This document shows positions 17,905 to 25,614 of a DNA stretch of 64,000 nucleotides, piece after piece. Within the stretch, counting starts at the first letter, position 1, and each line of letters opens with the position of its first letter. This DNA comes from JAHEEL01 sp942491345 (GTDB taxonomy: Bacteria > Actinomycetota > Acidimicrobiia > Spongiisociales > UBA5794). The translations under genes and the position numbers were made by a program. The stretch lies in assembly GCA_942491345.1 (NCBI GenBank), contig CALOAN010000044.1, positions 1-64,000 on the forward strand, given 5' to 3'. The notes under the pieces are model-generated. The model ran no database searches. It worked only from the letters and a program-made list of their open reading frames with translations, and had not been told where the DNA came from.

Positions 17905-18119
17905 CGATACCTCCTTCAGCTCACCGTTGACCGTATTCCGTGGCCACATCGCCGACAAGGGTGACACACACCCATTTCGGGCCGTATGGGTACCCATATT
18001 GCGCGTCGGCTCGAGGAGTGATGACAGGAGCGATCCGAATGGGGGAACCCAGGTCGGCTCGGTGCGGGTAGCCGATGAGGCTGCGACTCGCGAACAGCAC
18101 CCGAAGCTAGGGTGTTGTG

Positions 18120-18503
18120 ATGAGCCTGAGATGGCAGTGCATCGTCGTCGACTGCGTCGACCCCGGCCCGCTGGCCAGATGGTGGGCTGACCTGCTCGGC
18201 TGGCGTATCACCTTCGAAGAGCCCGACGAGGTTGTCCTTGAACCGCCCGAAGGTTCACCGGAGGATGGGGTATCGCCCGACATCCTGTTTGGCCGAGTTC
18301 CGGAAACCAAGCAGATCAAGAACCGGCTCCACTTCGACCTCCGCCCAGACGACCAGGCGCTGGAGGTCGCAAGAGCGGAGGCGCTCGGAGCGCGCCGAGT
18401 CGATGTCGGACAAGACGACACCGTCACGTGGGTAGTCCTCGCCGACCCCGAAGGCAACGAGTTCTGCGTCCTCAGGGCACTGAACCCCGACGACACGCCC
18501 TAG
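18120..18503 (+). CDS. VOC-family (glyoxalase/bleomycin-resistance-like) protein
   Basis: The 127-residue product has the single VOC module pattern: WQCIVVDCVDPGPLARWWADLLGWRI at the start, VLEPPEG, the RLHFDLRPDD strand and WVVLADPEGNEFCVL at the end. This version (often called glyoxalase-like domain) keeps a His and a Glu that could bind metal. The ATG at 18120 lies 6 nt after TAGGGT (18108-18113), a -10-like hexamer, and has no Shine-Dalgarno, so the mRNA is probably leaderless; the GTG at 18117 would be too close. Substrate unknown. Confidence 0.82.
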   Translation: MSLRWQCIVVDCVDPGPLARWWADLLGWRITFEEPDEVVLEPPEGSPEDGVSPDILFGRVPETKQIKNRLHFDLRPDDQALEVARAEALGARRVDVGQDDTVTWVVLADPEGNEFCVLRALNPDDTP

Positions 18504-18537
18504 GCCGACGCTGCAACCTCGGTGTAGGTTCCGAAAC

Positions 18538-18789
18538 ATGCCGATCGTACGCATCACCGTCACAGCCGTCTCGGACGAGGGCGACAACGTGGTCGTATGG
18601 GGCCGACCCGAACACGCTCCCTCCGAGGGCGAACCCACCGGCTTCGCCTTCCAGACCAAGGGCGAACAGGCCGACATCGGACTCGCCGAGCGGGCCAGCC
18701 GACTCGTGGCCGGCACGGAAACGGCCATCGACTACACCCCGCTCGCAGGCGGGTGGAATCTCGGCAGAGGGTTGTCTCCTTCCCAGTGA
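18538..18789 (+). CDS. Small hypothetical protein
   Basis: The 83-residue product (MPIVRITVTAVSDEGDNVVVWGRPEH ... GFAFQTKGEQADIGLAERASRL) looks like a small beta-rich domain followed by a helix. TAGGTT (18525-18530) lies 7 nt before the ATG and there is no ribosome site, the same leaderless arrangement as the neighbouring VOC gene. No family is recognised. Confidence 0.55.
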   Translation: MPIVRITVTAVSDEGDNVVVWGRPEHAPSEGEPTGFAFQTKGEQADIGLAERASRLVAGTETAIDYTPLAGGWNLGRGLSPSQ

Positions 18790-18894
18790 ACCCCTATTCC
18801 CGGCCGCCTCCCGCCCGAGTCCGAATAGCCTTGGGCTGAGAAGGTCGCCCTTCCCACAACGTTGCTGGACGATCGAACAGAGGAACGGACCACG

Positions 18895-19530
18895 ATGGCA
18901 AGGCGGCACATCAAGATACGGGGCGTCACCAACCCAGCTGTTCTCGAGGCGATGCAGACGGTGCCCCGTGACCGCTTCATCCCCAAGAGCTACGGGGACG
19001 CCGCCTACGGCGACTACCCCCTCCCCATTGGATATGGGCAGACGATCTCGCAGCCGTCCATCGTCGCACTGATGACCGACGCCCTGGGTGTCGGACCCGG
19101 AGATAGGGTGCTCGAGGTCGGAACGGGGTCCGGATACCAAGCCGCCGTGCTCGCGGCCCTCGGCTGTGAGGTGTTCACTACGGAGATCATCCCCGAGCTC
19201 GCGGACCAGGCGCAGTCCACCCTTGGCAGCCTCGGCTACGACGTCACCGTCGGCACCATCGACGGGTACTTCGGGTGGCCTGAGCATGGTCCATTCGACG
19301 GCATCATCGTCACCGCGGCGGTCAACCACATGCCTGCACCGCTCATCGAACAGCTCGCACCTGGGGCAGCGCTGGTGGCCCCAATCGGGCCGGTCCACGC
19401 AACGCAGACGCTGTACCGGTTCACCGTCGACTCGAACGGCGACGTCCGCTCCGAGAACCTCTGTGCGGTGGTGTTCGTTCCCCTCACCGGTGACGACCGA
19501 CGGCCGCGCGTACGCCGGCCCGATGAGTGA
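18895..19530 (+). CDS. pcm: Protein-L-isoaspartate O-methyltransferase
   Basis: The 211-residue product carries the PCMT pattern: VPRDRFIPKSYGDAAYGDYPLPIGYGQTISQPSIVALM (substrate loop and QTISQP), SAM motif I VLEVGTGSGYQAAVLAAL, and GPFDGIIVTAAVNHMPAPLIEQLAPGAALVAPIG. It methylates isoaspartyl residues in aged proteins using S-adenosylmethionine, in the cytosol. I start at the ATG at 18895, behind AGAGGAACGGACC, rather than the earlier in-frame codon at 18862. The next genes on the strand are archease and rtcB, so macromolecule-repair functions sit together. Confidence 0.92.
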   Translation: MARRHIKIRGVTNPAVLEAMQTVPRDRFIPKSYGDAAYGDYPLPIGYGQTISQPSIVALMTDALGVGPGDRVLEVGTGSGYQAAVLAALGCEVFTTEIIPELADQAQSTLGSLGYDVTVGTIDGYFGWPEHGPFDGIIVTAAVNHMPAPLIEQLAPGAALVAPIGPVHATQTLYRFTVDSNGDVRSENLCAVVFVPLTGDDRRPRVRRPDE

Positions 19531-19643
19531 GATCCCGCCGTCGATGACGCTCGTCACCTCCACGACGTGAGGGCCGTGGTCTACCGTGACCGGTACACGG
19601 AGCCCCGCAATTGGCAGCGCCGGGCGGTTCGGAGGCTACGACG

Positions 19644-20057
19644 TTGACCCATCACTACGACATCGTGGAACACACGGCCGACACGGGCATCGAGACACGC
19701 GGGGACACCCTCGCCGAGGCGATCGGCAACGCCGCGTTTGCGATGTTCGACCTCATGTACGACCTCTCCTCGGTGCCGGCGACGATGTCCGTCACCTTCG
19801 AATCGACCGCCGACTCACCTCCCGACCTGCTCGTCGACGTGCTGAGCGAGCTGCTGCTGCGCAGCGAAACCGACGACGTTGTGTTCTCGGAATTCCGGGT
19901 GCATGAAGCCGCCATGTGCGCAACCGTCGAGGCCGTGGGTGCAACAGCGGTCGGGCGGGAGCTGCGAGGACCACCGATCAAGGCCGTCACGTACCACCGT
20001 CTCAAGTGCGAGCCGGCCGGAGACGACTGGGAGATACGGGTGATCTTCGACGTGTGA
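19644..20057 (+). CDS. Archease
   Basis: From the TTG at 19644, 8 nt behind GGAGG, the product is 137 residues. It shows the archease pattern: an N-terminal HYDIVEHTADTGIETRGDTLAEAIGNAAFAMFDLM, a middle PPDLLVDVLSELLLRSETDDVVFSEFRV and the C-terminal IKAVTYHRLKCEPAGDDWEIRVIFDV with the conserved terminal Asp-Val. The His-Thr-Ala-Asp cluster and terminal Asp bind the metal ion. Archease helps RtcB ligate RNA by promoting its guanylylation and multiple turnover. The rtcB gene follows 47 bp downstream. Confidence 0.93.
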   Translation: MTHHYDIVEHTADTGIETRGDTLAEAIGNAAFAMFDLMYDLSSVPATMSVTFESTADSPPDLLVDVLSELLLRSETDDVVFSEFRVHEAAMCATVEAVGATAVGRELRGPPIKAVTYHRLKCEPAGDDWEIRVIFDV

Positions 20058-20104
20058 GCCATCGTCCTCTACCGGCGGCGGGCGCGGCCGGGCATCATCG
20101 GCTG

Positions 20105-21529
20105 ATGGAGCTGGAGCGGACCTCCGACTACGTGTGGACCGTACCTCGGTCGGGGGGAATGCGAGTCACCGGCGTCGTATTCGCCAGCGAATCGCTGATC
20201 GTGAAGGCCCGAGAGGATCGGGCGGTTGATCAGGTGGCCAACGTCGCCCACCTCCCCGGCATTGTGGGCGCCTCGTATGCCATGCCCGACATCCACTGGG
20301 GATACGGCTTCCCGATCGGAGGTGTGGCGGCGACCGACGTCGACAACGGAGGCGTGATCTCACCCGGCGGCGTCGGCTTCGACATCTGCTGCGGTGTTCG
20401 ACTCCTCTCCTCCCATCTCACCGCTGCCGACTTCGCCAAGCACGCGCACCGGATCATGGCCGAACTCGACACCCGCATCCCGCGCGGAGCCGGAAAGGGA
20501 GGGATCGCCCTGCGCGGCCTCCTCGACGGTGTGCTCGAGCACGGCGCACGGGCAGCGCTCGACGCCGGCTACGGCACCGAGCGGGACCTCGACCGGTGTG
20601 AAGAGAGAGGCACGTCCGCCGGCGGCCGGCCCGACCTGGTCTCACCCGAGGCGAGGCAGCGAGGGGGCGGCCAACTCGGCTCGCTCGGCGCAGGGAATCA
20701 CTTCCTCGAGGTGCAGGTCGTCGATCGCATCTTCGACGCCGGCGCTGCAGAAGCCTTCGGGCTGCGGCCCGGCACGCTCACCGTGATGATCCACTGCGGG
20801 AGCCGAGGGCTCGGTCATCAGACCTGCCAGGATCAGCTCAAGCTGATGGGTCCCGCGATGGCCCGGCACGGCATCACGGTGCCCGATCGTCAGCTCGCCT
20901 GTGTCCCGACCGTTTCTCGAGAAGGGCAGACCTACCTCGGTGCGATGGCGACGGCAGCGAACTTCGCATGGGCGAACCGGCACATCCTCGCGCACGAAAC
21001 CCGGGAGGCGTTCTCGGCGGCATTGCGAACCGCACCGGCTGATCTCGGCCTCGACCTCGTCTTCGACGTCGCTCACAACCTCGCGAAACTCGAGATCCAC
21101 CTCGTCGACGGCCAACCAAGGAACCTATGTGTCCATCGCAAAGGAGCGACTCGAGCCTTCGGTCCCGGCCATGCCGACCTCCCCGACGACCTGAGAGGCG
21201 TCGGCCAGCCGGTGCTCGTGCCCGGCAGCATGGGAACCGCCTCATGGGTGCTGCGCGGCGTGGCCGACAACCCGGCGTTCGCATCTGCGGCTCACGGCGC
21301 AGGACGCCTCATGAGCAGGAGCGCCGCGAAACGACGGGCGAGCGGACGCGACGTACGCAAGGATCTCGAAACGGCGGGGATCGCCATCCGCCCGGGTTCG
21401 GTGCGGCTTCTGGCCGAGGAGGCGCCGTACGCCTACAAGGATGTCGACGAGGTGGCGCGGGTGTGCGAGGCCGCCGGGCTCGCCGCCCGGGTTGCCCGAC
21501 TCCGGCCGATCGGCGTTGTGAAGGGCTGA
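20105..21529 (+). CDS. rtcB: RNA-splicing ligase RtcB
   Basis: The 474-residue product from the ATG at 20105 is a complete RtcB: AYAMPDIHWGYGFPIGGVAATDVDNGGVISPGGVGFDICCGVRL with the manganese-binding Cys near residue 95, LGAGNHFLEV, MIHCGSRGLGHQ, VFDVAHNLAKLE, CVHRKGATRAFGPG, LVPGSMGTASWVL and the guanylylated His397 in AHGAGRLMSR. It joins RNA 2',3'-cyclic phosphate or 3'-phosphate ends to 5'-OH ends using GTP and Mn2+. Archease lies directly upstream. No RtcA or RtcR is in the window, so the control of the pair is not the enterobacterial one. Confidence 0.95.
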   Translation: MELERTSDYVWTVPRSGGMRVTGVVFASESLIVKAREDRAVDQVANVAHLPGIVGASYAMPDIHWGYGFPIGGVAATDVDNGGVISPGGVGFDICCGVRLLSSHLTAADFAKHAHRIMAELDTRIPRGAGKGGIALRGLLDGVLEHGARAALDAGYGTERDLDRCEERGTSAGGRPDLVSPEARQRGGGQLGSLGAGNHFLEVQVVDRIFDAGAAEAFGLRPGTLTVMIHCGSRGLGHQTCQDQLKLMGPAMARHGITVPDRQLACVPTVSREGQTYLGAMATAANFAWANRHILAHETREAFSAALRTAPADLGLDLVFDVAHNLAKLEIHLVDGQPRNLCVHRKGATRAFGPGHADLPDDLRGVGQPVLVPGSMGTASWVLRGVADNPAFASAAHGAGRLMSRSAAKRRASGRDVRKDLETAGIAIRPGSVRLLAEEAPYAYKDVDEVARVCEAAGLAARVARLRPIGVVKG

Positions 21530-21556
21530 TCCGCGCGTTGTCCGGGTCGTTGCGGC

Positions 21557-22063
21557 TCAACCAAGATGCGGCGGTTTCGAAAGGACATGGCCACCGTTCC
21601 TGCCGAGGATATCGGTCACGTCGTCTGGGTGGCCGTGGCCGGCGACCACAACGAGCACTTGTCCGGGCTCAAGCGGGACTCGCTCCCAGTCCCACTCCTC
21701 GTCCAGTTCGTGTTCCTCGGCGGCGATTCCGAGCAGCGCACCGAAGTAGGTCCCCGCGAGCGCTCCCGGGATCCCTCCCGCGGCCAGGATCCCGCCGACA
21801 CCGAGGAGCCCTGCCCCGGGAATGGCAAAGGCCATGATGACCATTCCGGCGATTGCCCCGATGGGGGCGCCGACCGCGATTCCCTTCTCGGCGCCGTGGG
21901 ATATGTCGGTGCCCACGTCCTCCTCGAAGACGTGGGGGTCCGCTTGGCGGATCGCTACCCCGAGGTGGTCGTCGGCCCAACCGTGCCGACGGAGTTCGAC
22001 GACGGCCGCTTCAGCGGCAGTACGGTCGTCGAAGACGGCACCCACGCGGAGTTCGTCACTCAT
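21557..22063 (-). CDS. Stress-protein-like membrane-active protein with glycine zipper
   Basis: From the ATG at 22063 the 168-residue product starts with an alpha/beta strand-helix unit (LRVGAVFDDRTAAEAAVVELRRHGWADDHLGVAI), followed by a Gly/Ala-rich hydrophobic hairpin (GIAVGAPIGAIAGMVIMAFAIPGAGLLGVGGILAAGGIPGALAGTYFGALLGIA) and a C-terminal strand GQVLVVVAGHGHPDDVTDILGRNGG. This build matches the general-stress 17M / DUF1269-like proteins in which a glycine-zipper segment lies between two halves of an ACT-like domain. Probably a stress-related envelope protein. It is convergent with rtcB, 27 bp apart. Confidence 0.72.
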   Translation of the reverse strand: MSDELRVGAVFDDRTAAEAAVVELRRHGWADDHLGVAIRQADPHVFEEDVGTDISHGAEKGIAVGAPIGAIAGMVIMAFAIPGAGLLGVGGILAAGGIPGALAGTYFGALLGIAAEEHELDEEWDWERVPLEPGQVLVVVAGHGHPDDVTDILGRNGGHVLSKPPHLG

Positions 22064-22228
22064 GGTTCGCGCCCCTCGCTCTTCAAGGACGGATCCGATT
22101 CCACCTCCGACACTAGTTGAGATCGGCGGGCCCGATTGGCTGAGAGCCATGATGCACGATCGGTCGAACTCGTCGCTGATCTTGGCAGCGGCTCGACTCC
22201 CTCAGGCCACCGGGATCACAACGGCAGA

Positions 22229-22251
22229 AACCCCAAGCGGTGCTTGGGGTT
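22229..22251. terminator. Hairpin AACCCCAAGC/GCTTGGGGTT
   Basis: A perfect 10-bp stem with a 3-nt loop (GGT), followed by TCC on the plus strand. It looks like a Rho-independent terminator stem, yet no gene ends close by on either strand, so it could instead end a short untranslated RNA. Confidence 0.4.
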
Positions 22252-22436
22252 CCTGAACTGTTGTGTGCCACCAGGCGATGGGCCAAAGCCTCACGCCGAG
22301 GCGACCACCCGCTACGCAGGACTACCGGTGGTCCTGCGGGCTACCGGCACTGCGAACTCATCGCAGTGGCACTTCGGGACCGTGCAGGCATCACCACCGT
22401 GGTGCTCCCGACTGGGGTGACCACAGCCGCTGCAGC

Positions 22437-22455
22437 GCCGTCGCTCAGCGACGGC
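22437..22455 (-). terminator. Hairpin after the RRM gene
   Basis: GCCGTCGC and GCGACGGC pair perfectly around TCA, 21 bp beyond the stop of the RRM protein gene on the minus strand. No T tract follows. Confidence 0.5.
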
Positions 22456-22475
22456 GACGCGAGGAGGAGAGGTCC

Positions 22476-22730
22476 TCAGCGGGAGCGCTCCTTCGCGATG
22501 CTCACGGTAAGGTCGCGACCGTCGAGGTCGGTGCCGTTGAGTGCGGAAACCGCGGTGTCGGCGCCTTCCTGCGACGCCATCTCGACGAAGCCGAAGCCTC
22601 GTGATCTGCCGGTATCGCGGTCGCTGATGACCTGGGCCTTCTTGACATCGCCGTGCTGGCCGAAGAGGGTCTCCAGATCGGCCGTTGTGGTGTTGAACGT
22701 CAGATTTCCAACGTAGAGGTTGCTAGACAT
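22476..22730 (-). CDS. RRM-type RNA-binding protein
   Basis: The 84-residue product is a single RNA recognition motif: RNP2 LYVGNL at residues 5-10 and RNP1 RGFGFVEM near residues 44-51, with the aromatic residues that stack on RNA, and the usual beta-alpha-beta order. Such small stand-alone RRM proteins occur in cyanobacteria and scattered actinobacteria, often cold-induced. A good ribosome site (GAAGGAGCACCGC-ATG) precedes it. The ~140-nt leader upstream is very GC-rich and can fold, so the mRNA may be regulated at the level of the leader. Confidence 0.9.
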   Translation of the reverse strand: MSSNLYVGNLTFNTTTADLETLFGQHGDVKKAQVISDRDTGRSRGFGFVEMASQEGADTAVSALNGTDLDGRDLTVSIAKERSR

Positions 22731-22869
22731 GCGGTGCTCCTTCAGAAGCGTCGGGCCGCCGGGGGCTTACGCCCCGCCTGAGTTGCGTTCCGAGCCGGGC
22801 GTATTGCGTCGACGAGAAGCTGCAGATCCTGCGGTCGTCCCGCCGGACGGATGTGGCGGGGCGGGCGCT

Positions 22870-22886
22870 GTACGTTTGATACGTAC
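22870..22886. promoter_or_regulatory. Inverted repeat GTACGT-N5-ACGTAC
   Basis: A perfect 6-bp inverted repeat with a 5-bp spacer, upstream of the RRM gene leader. Its size and symmetry fit a dimeric repressor site; no regulator can be assigned. Confidence 0.35.
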
Positions 22887-23413
22887 GCTTTCACTACTCA
22901 GCGTAGCAGCCGACGGTCGGTAGTGGCCTGGGGTGCTGCGTCGATCGGCATGTGCGAACGGTCGGCGCTGTGCGTCGTCAGAGCCCGATATGCAAACAGT
23001 CCCCAACAGCCGAGGCCCACAGCAATGGTGTGCGCTGTGGGCGTTGGCTGATAGCGGACGTTGTTCCGTCCTCGTTCTGCCATCGGCAAACGAACCGCCC
23101 AAATTGAGCCAATCGGCGTAGGGTTGGTGGTGACGCACCCAGCAAGCGCTGGCACCATCATCTCCCTGTCTGGCCTCCCGCTGGGTGCGTCGCTCATCGA
23201 CGAAGACGACAACGTCCTCTCATTCGAACTCTCACCCCGGCAGCCGCTCTGGAAGCAGCCACCCCTCAGTGCGCTCGTTGTCATTTCCGTTGCGATCATC
23301 AGCGCTGCGCTCGGTGGTCAGTCCTGAAGCTGCTCCGATTCTGGTGGCGGCCCTGCCCAACCCACCGGGTTGCCGGCTTGGATCGATCGTCATAGACCTC
23401 TTTACAATTTGTC

Positions 23414-23450
23414 TTGACACCTAGTATATCTATGTGTAGGTTCTCTAGGC
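23414..23450 (+). promoter_or_regulatory. Promoter of padR, with overlapping inverted repeat; leaderless start
   Basis: TTGACA (23414-23419) and TAGGTT (23437-23442) are separated by 17 bp, an excellent sigma-70-type promoter. The -10 ends 8 nt before the padR ATG and no ribosome site exists, so the transcript should start at or next to the ATG. ACCTA (23419-23423) and TAGGT (23437-23441) form an inverted repeat spanning the spacer, a plausible PadR autoregulation site. Confidence 0.7.
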
Positions 23451-23789
23451 ATGAGAGGGCAGGCGCTGAAAGGGCATCTCGACTTACTGCTGTTGGCCAT
23501 CCTGGCGGATGGTGCATGGCACGGGTACGCGATCATCGAGGAACTGCGGGAACGCAGCGACGACGCGTTCGATCTTCCAGAGGGAACGGTCTACCCGGCA
23601 CTGCATCGACTCCAGGAGGGTGGATACCTCAGTAGCGAGTGGACCGAGGTGCAAGGAAGACGGAGACGTACCTACCGACTGACCGAGAAGGGTCGGGGTG
23701 CGCTCGGTGAGCAGCGTTTGGCATGGGATGACTTCACAGAGGCCGTTGCGAGAGTGTTGAAGGGAGCCCCATGGCCCGATACACCCTGA
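23451..23789 (+). CDS. PadR-family transcriptional regulator
   Basis: The 112-residue protein is a PadR winged helix: LKGHLDLLLLAILADGAWHGYAIIEELRERSDDAFDLPEGTVYPALHRLQEGGYLSSEW, then a beta-wing RRRRTYRLTEKGRGAL and a short dimerisation helix. PadR repressors usually control a linked membrane protein or transporter and respond to drugs or phenolics. Its stop overlaps the start of the next gene by 19 bp, the standard PadR/permease coupling. Confidence 0.93.
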   Translation: MRGQALKGHLDLLLLAILADGAWHGYAIIEELRERSDDAFDLPEGTVYPALHRLQEGGYLSSEWTEVQGRRRRTYRLTEKGRGALGEQRLAWDDFTEAVARVLKGAPWPDTP

Positions 23790-24865
23790 TCGATGGATAC
23801 CTCGACACGATGCGCAGCGAGATTCGCTGGCGGCGTGACCTCGACGACCTCGTTTCTGAGATGGAGGACCATCTCTATTCGACCGTCGAGCATCTCCTCG
23901 CAACCGGTCTCGAGCCGAGCGCTGCACAGCAAGCAACCCTGGATCGCTTCGGCGAACCCGAAGTTCTCGCAGCGGTGTACGCCTCCTCGAATTCAGGAGG
24001 AATAGCAGTGCCTACTCAATCAACCGTACGCGCAGGGACGCTTGCGCTCATATCCGCAGGCCTGTGGCTTGCAGCCGCAGTCGCCTACTTCATGATGGTG
24101 TTCTTTGAAGACACGTGGCAGGTGTACTACGGCATCTTCAACGCCCTCATCCTCGCCGCCGGTGTCTTTGCCGTTCTGGCGGTACTCGGCGTCGGCAAGC
24201 GGCTCGGAGGACTCGGGGTGGCCGGAATGATCGGGGTCGCCGTCGCCGGTCTCGGCGTCGTCGCAAGCCTCATCGCCTGGGCAATACCCCTCTGGATGGG
24301 ACTCCAGGCTATCGGCTACCTGACGATCGGCATCGCCGTTCTTCGACGGGGAACCGCACCCCGATCGAGCACGCTGGCGTTCTCATCCGGCTTCGTCATT
24401 GGAGTCGCAGCTTTCTTCGCTGCGGACTATGCGGAGGTTGGGCCGGTCGATTCGTACGGCGACTACCCGGTTGGCTGGATGATCGGCACAGCCATCGGCT
24501 GCACGATCCTCGCAGCGGCACTCATCGGATGGGGTACGTGGCTGCGCAGCGAGGAACCCGCGGAAATCCAAACCACCGCTGTACCCCGCATAGGTCAACG
24601 CCGCGCCCTCAGTGCCACAATCGGGTGGGCAACCACCCGGTTGTGGCGCGCACCATGGCCATCCGGGTTGAACGCTGCGGACCCACGACGCGTGTGTCAT
24701 ACCCTCCGCATCGCACGACGGCTTCTACGAGCCGGCGAGCGTGGCCATGAGCGAGTCCGCCATCGCATCGAGGTCGGCACCGTCCGCACCGAGGCCAGAC
24801 GCCACCGTCGGATGAGCAAAGAACGCTCGAACGGCCGCCTCGTTGTATTCGGGCAGGCCCTGTGA
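23771..24865 (+). CDS. PadR-linked membrane protein with unusual C-terminal extension
   Basis: Residues 1-70 (RYTLIDGYLDTMRSEIRWRRDLDDLVSEMEDHLYSTVEHLLATGL... TLDRFGEPEVLAAVY) form the cytosolic helical prefix typical of PadR-partner membrane proteins. It is followed by about six TM helices (residues ~88-260, e.g. LALISAGLWLAAAVAYFMMVF, FNALILAAGVFAVLAVLGVG, GMIGVAVAGLGVVASLIAWAI). After EEPAEIQTTAV (about residue 275) the composition turns Arg-rich and non-membrane (TRLWRAPWPSGLNAADPRRVCHTLRIARRLLRAGERG) for 85 residues, and the frame runs 141 bp into the convergent lipoprotein gene. The native stop was probably lost by a frameshift near 24560-24620. Confidence 0.8.
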   Translation: MARYTLIDGYLDTMRSEIRWRRDLDDLVSEMEDHLYSTVEHLLATGLEPSAAQQATLDRFGEPEVLAAVYASSNSGGIAVPTQSTVRAGTLALISAGLWLAAAVAYFMMVFFEDTWQVYYGIFNALILAAGVFAVLAVLGVGKRLGGLGVAGMIGVAVAGLGVVASLIAWAIPLWMGLQAIGYLTIGIAVLRRGTAPRSSTLAFSSGFVIGVAAFFAADYAEVGPVDSYGDYPVGWMIGTAIGCTILAAALIGWGTWLRSEEPAEIQTTAVPRIGQRRALSATIGWATTRLWRAPWPSGLNAADPRRVCHTLRIARRLLRAGERGHERVRHRIEVGTVRTEARRHRRMSKERSNGRLVVFGQAL

Positions 24866-25420
24866 CTCGTGCTCCAGAAGTGCCGCTTGGAACACGTCGT
24901 TGTCGGTACCCAGCGTGGCTGGGAAGAGTCCATCCACCATGTGCCGATACCGGGTCCGGTAGTTCTCGAGCAGCGGTTCCAATGCTGGACGCAGTTCAGG
25001 ATCCAGGGCGTCGACCCACAGCTCGAGCTCGGCCAGCAAGGCGCCCTGATCAGCGCCGACCTCCTGCTGAACCACGAGGAAGGCCTCGTAGCTCTCGGTG
25101 GGATCGCTCACGGCCGTCATCCATCGGAGGTTGTTCTCGTTCCAGTGCTGCGAGAACTCACCGAGGTTGACCATCACGCCCTCGATCGAATCGGCAGACG
25201 ATGCCGTGAGCACGGAAGACGCCGTGGGCACGGAAGACGTCGTTGGCACGGAAGACGTCGTCGGCGTCGAAGGCGCTGGGGCAACAGAAGATGTCGTCGT
25301 GATGGGAGCCAGCGGGGCATACGTCGCGGTCGTTTCGGACGAACCCGTCGATCCAGCAGCCGAACAAGAAGCCGGCAACGCGACAAGCGCCACAACAGCC
25401 AGGCTTCTCAAAACAGTCAT
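24725..25420 (-). CDS. Putative lipoprotein with repeat linker
   Basis: From the ATG at 25420 the 231-residue product has a signal peptide with lipobox LPASC (Cys19). A low-complexity Ser/Thr/Pro/Val linker follows (about 22-78), partly made of TSSVPT-type repeats encoded by an 18-bp DNA repeat. The rest is a helical domain (GVMVNLGEFSQHWNENNLRWMTAVSDPTESYEAFLVVQQEVGADQGALLAELELWVDALDPELRPALEPLLENYRTRYRHMVDGLF). No known family is recognised. It is probably an anchored extracellular protein. Its 3' end overlaps the end of the convergent membrane-protein frame. Confidence 0.7.
   Translation of the reverse strand: MTVLRSLAVVALVALPASCSAAGSTGSSETTATYAPLAPITTTSSVAPAPSTPTTSSVPTTSSVPTASSVLTASSADSIEGVMVNLGEFSQHWNENNLRWMTAVSDPTESYEAFLVVQQEVGADQGALLAELELWVDALDPELRPALEPLLENYRTRYRHMVDGLFPATLGTDNDVFQAALLEHESQGLPEYNEAAVRAFFAHPTVASGLGADGADLDAMADSLMATLAGS
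25203..25274. repeat. 18-bp tandem repeat in lipoprotein linker
   Basis: Three nearly identical 18-bp units (25203-25220, 25221-25238, 25239-25256; core GGCACGGAAGAC) plus a degenerate fourth. They encode a six-residue TSSVxT unit in the minus-strand lipoprotein, so the linker length could vary between strains. Confidence 0.75.
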
Positions 25421-25614
25421 CGTAGGATCCCCCCGTGCGCGGCGCCTCCTTCTCCCGAGGGTACTCGTTCGGAGAAGATGCCTCACGTGAGCCGGCGCCG
25501 GACCAGCAGCAGCGGCGGTATCTACCGAATCATCGCCACTACCGGCTCGATTTCTCCGGTCGGTCCGCAATCCGTGTGCGACAATAGAGAGGGGTGCGCC
25601 GAGGTGAGCGCACC

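Larger units (their letters stand above)
22064..22475. other. Intergenic stretch with two perfect hairpins
   Basis: This lies between divergently placed minus-strand genes and holds no gene I can support. AACCCCAAGC-GGT-GCTTGGGGTT (22229-22251) is a perfect 10-bp hairpin, and GCCGTCGC-TCA-GCGACGGC (22437-22455) a perfect 8-bp hairpin beyond the RRM gene stop. Confidence 0.5.
22731..23450. other. Divergent intergenic region
   Basis: About 720 bp between the minus-strand RRM gene and the plus-strand padR gene. GTACGT-TTGAT-ACGTAC (22870-22886) is a perfect inverted repeat lying where the RRM promoter should be. A 65-codon plus-strand frame from GTG 23130 has a TAGGGT 5 nt upstream and one hydrophobic segment, but I do not accept it as a gene without comparison. 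The padR promoter is at the right end. Confidence 0.45.

Noticed and set aside
23130..23327. 65-codon plus-strand frame with GTG start, TAGGGT 5 nt upstream and one hydrophobic segment
   Set aside because: Matches the leaderless pattern but has no -35, no homology I recognise and ordinary composition, so unsupported as a gene.
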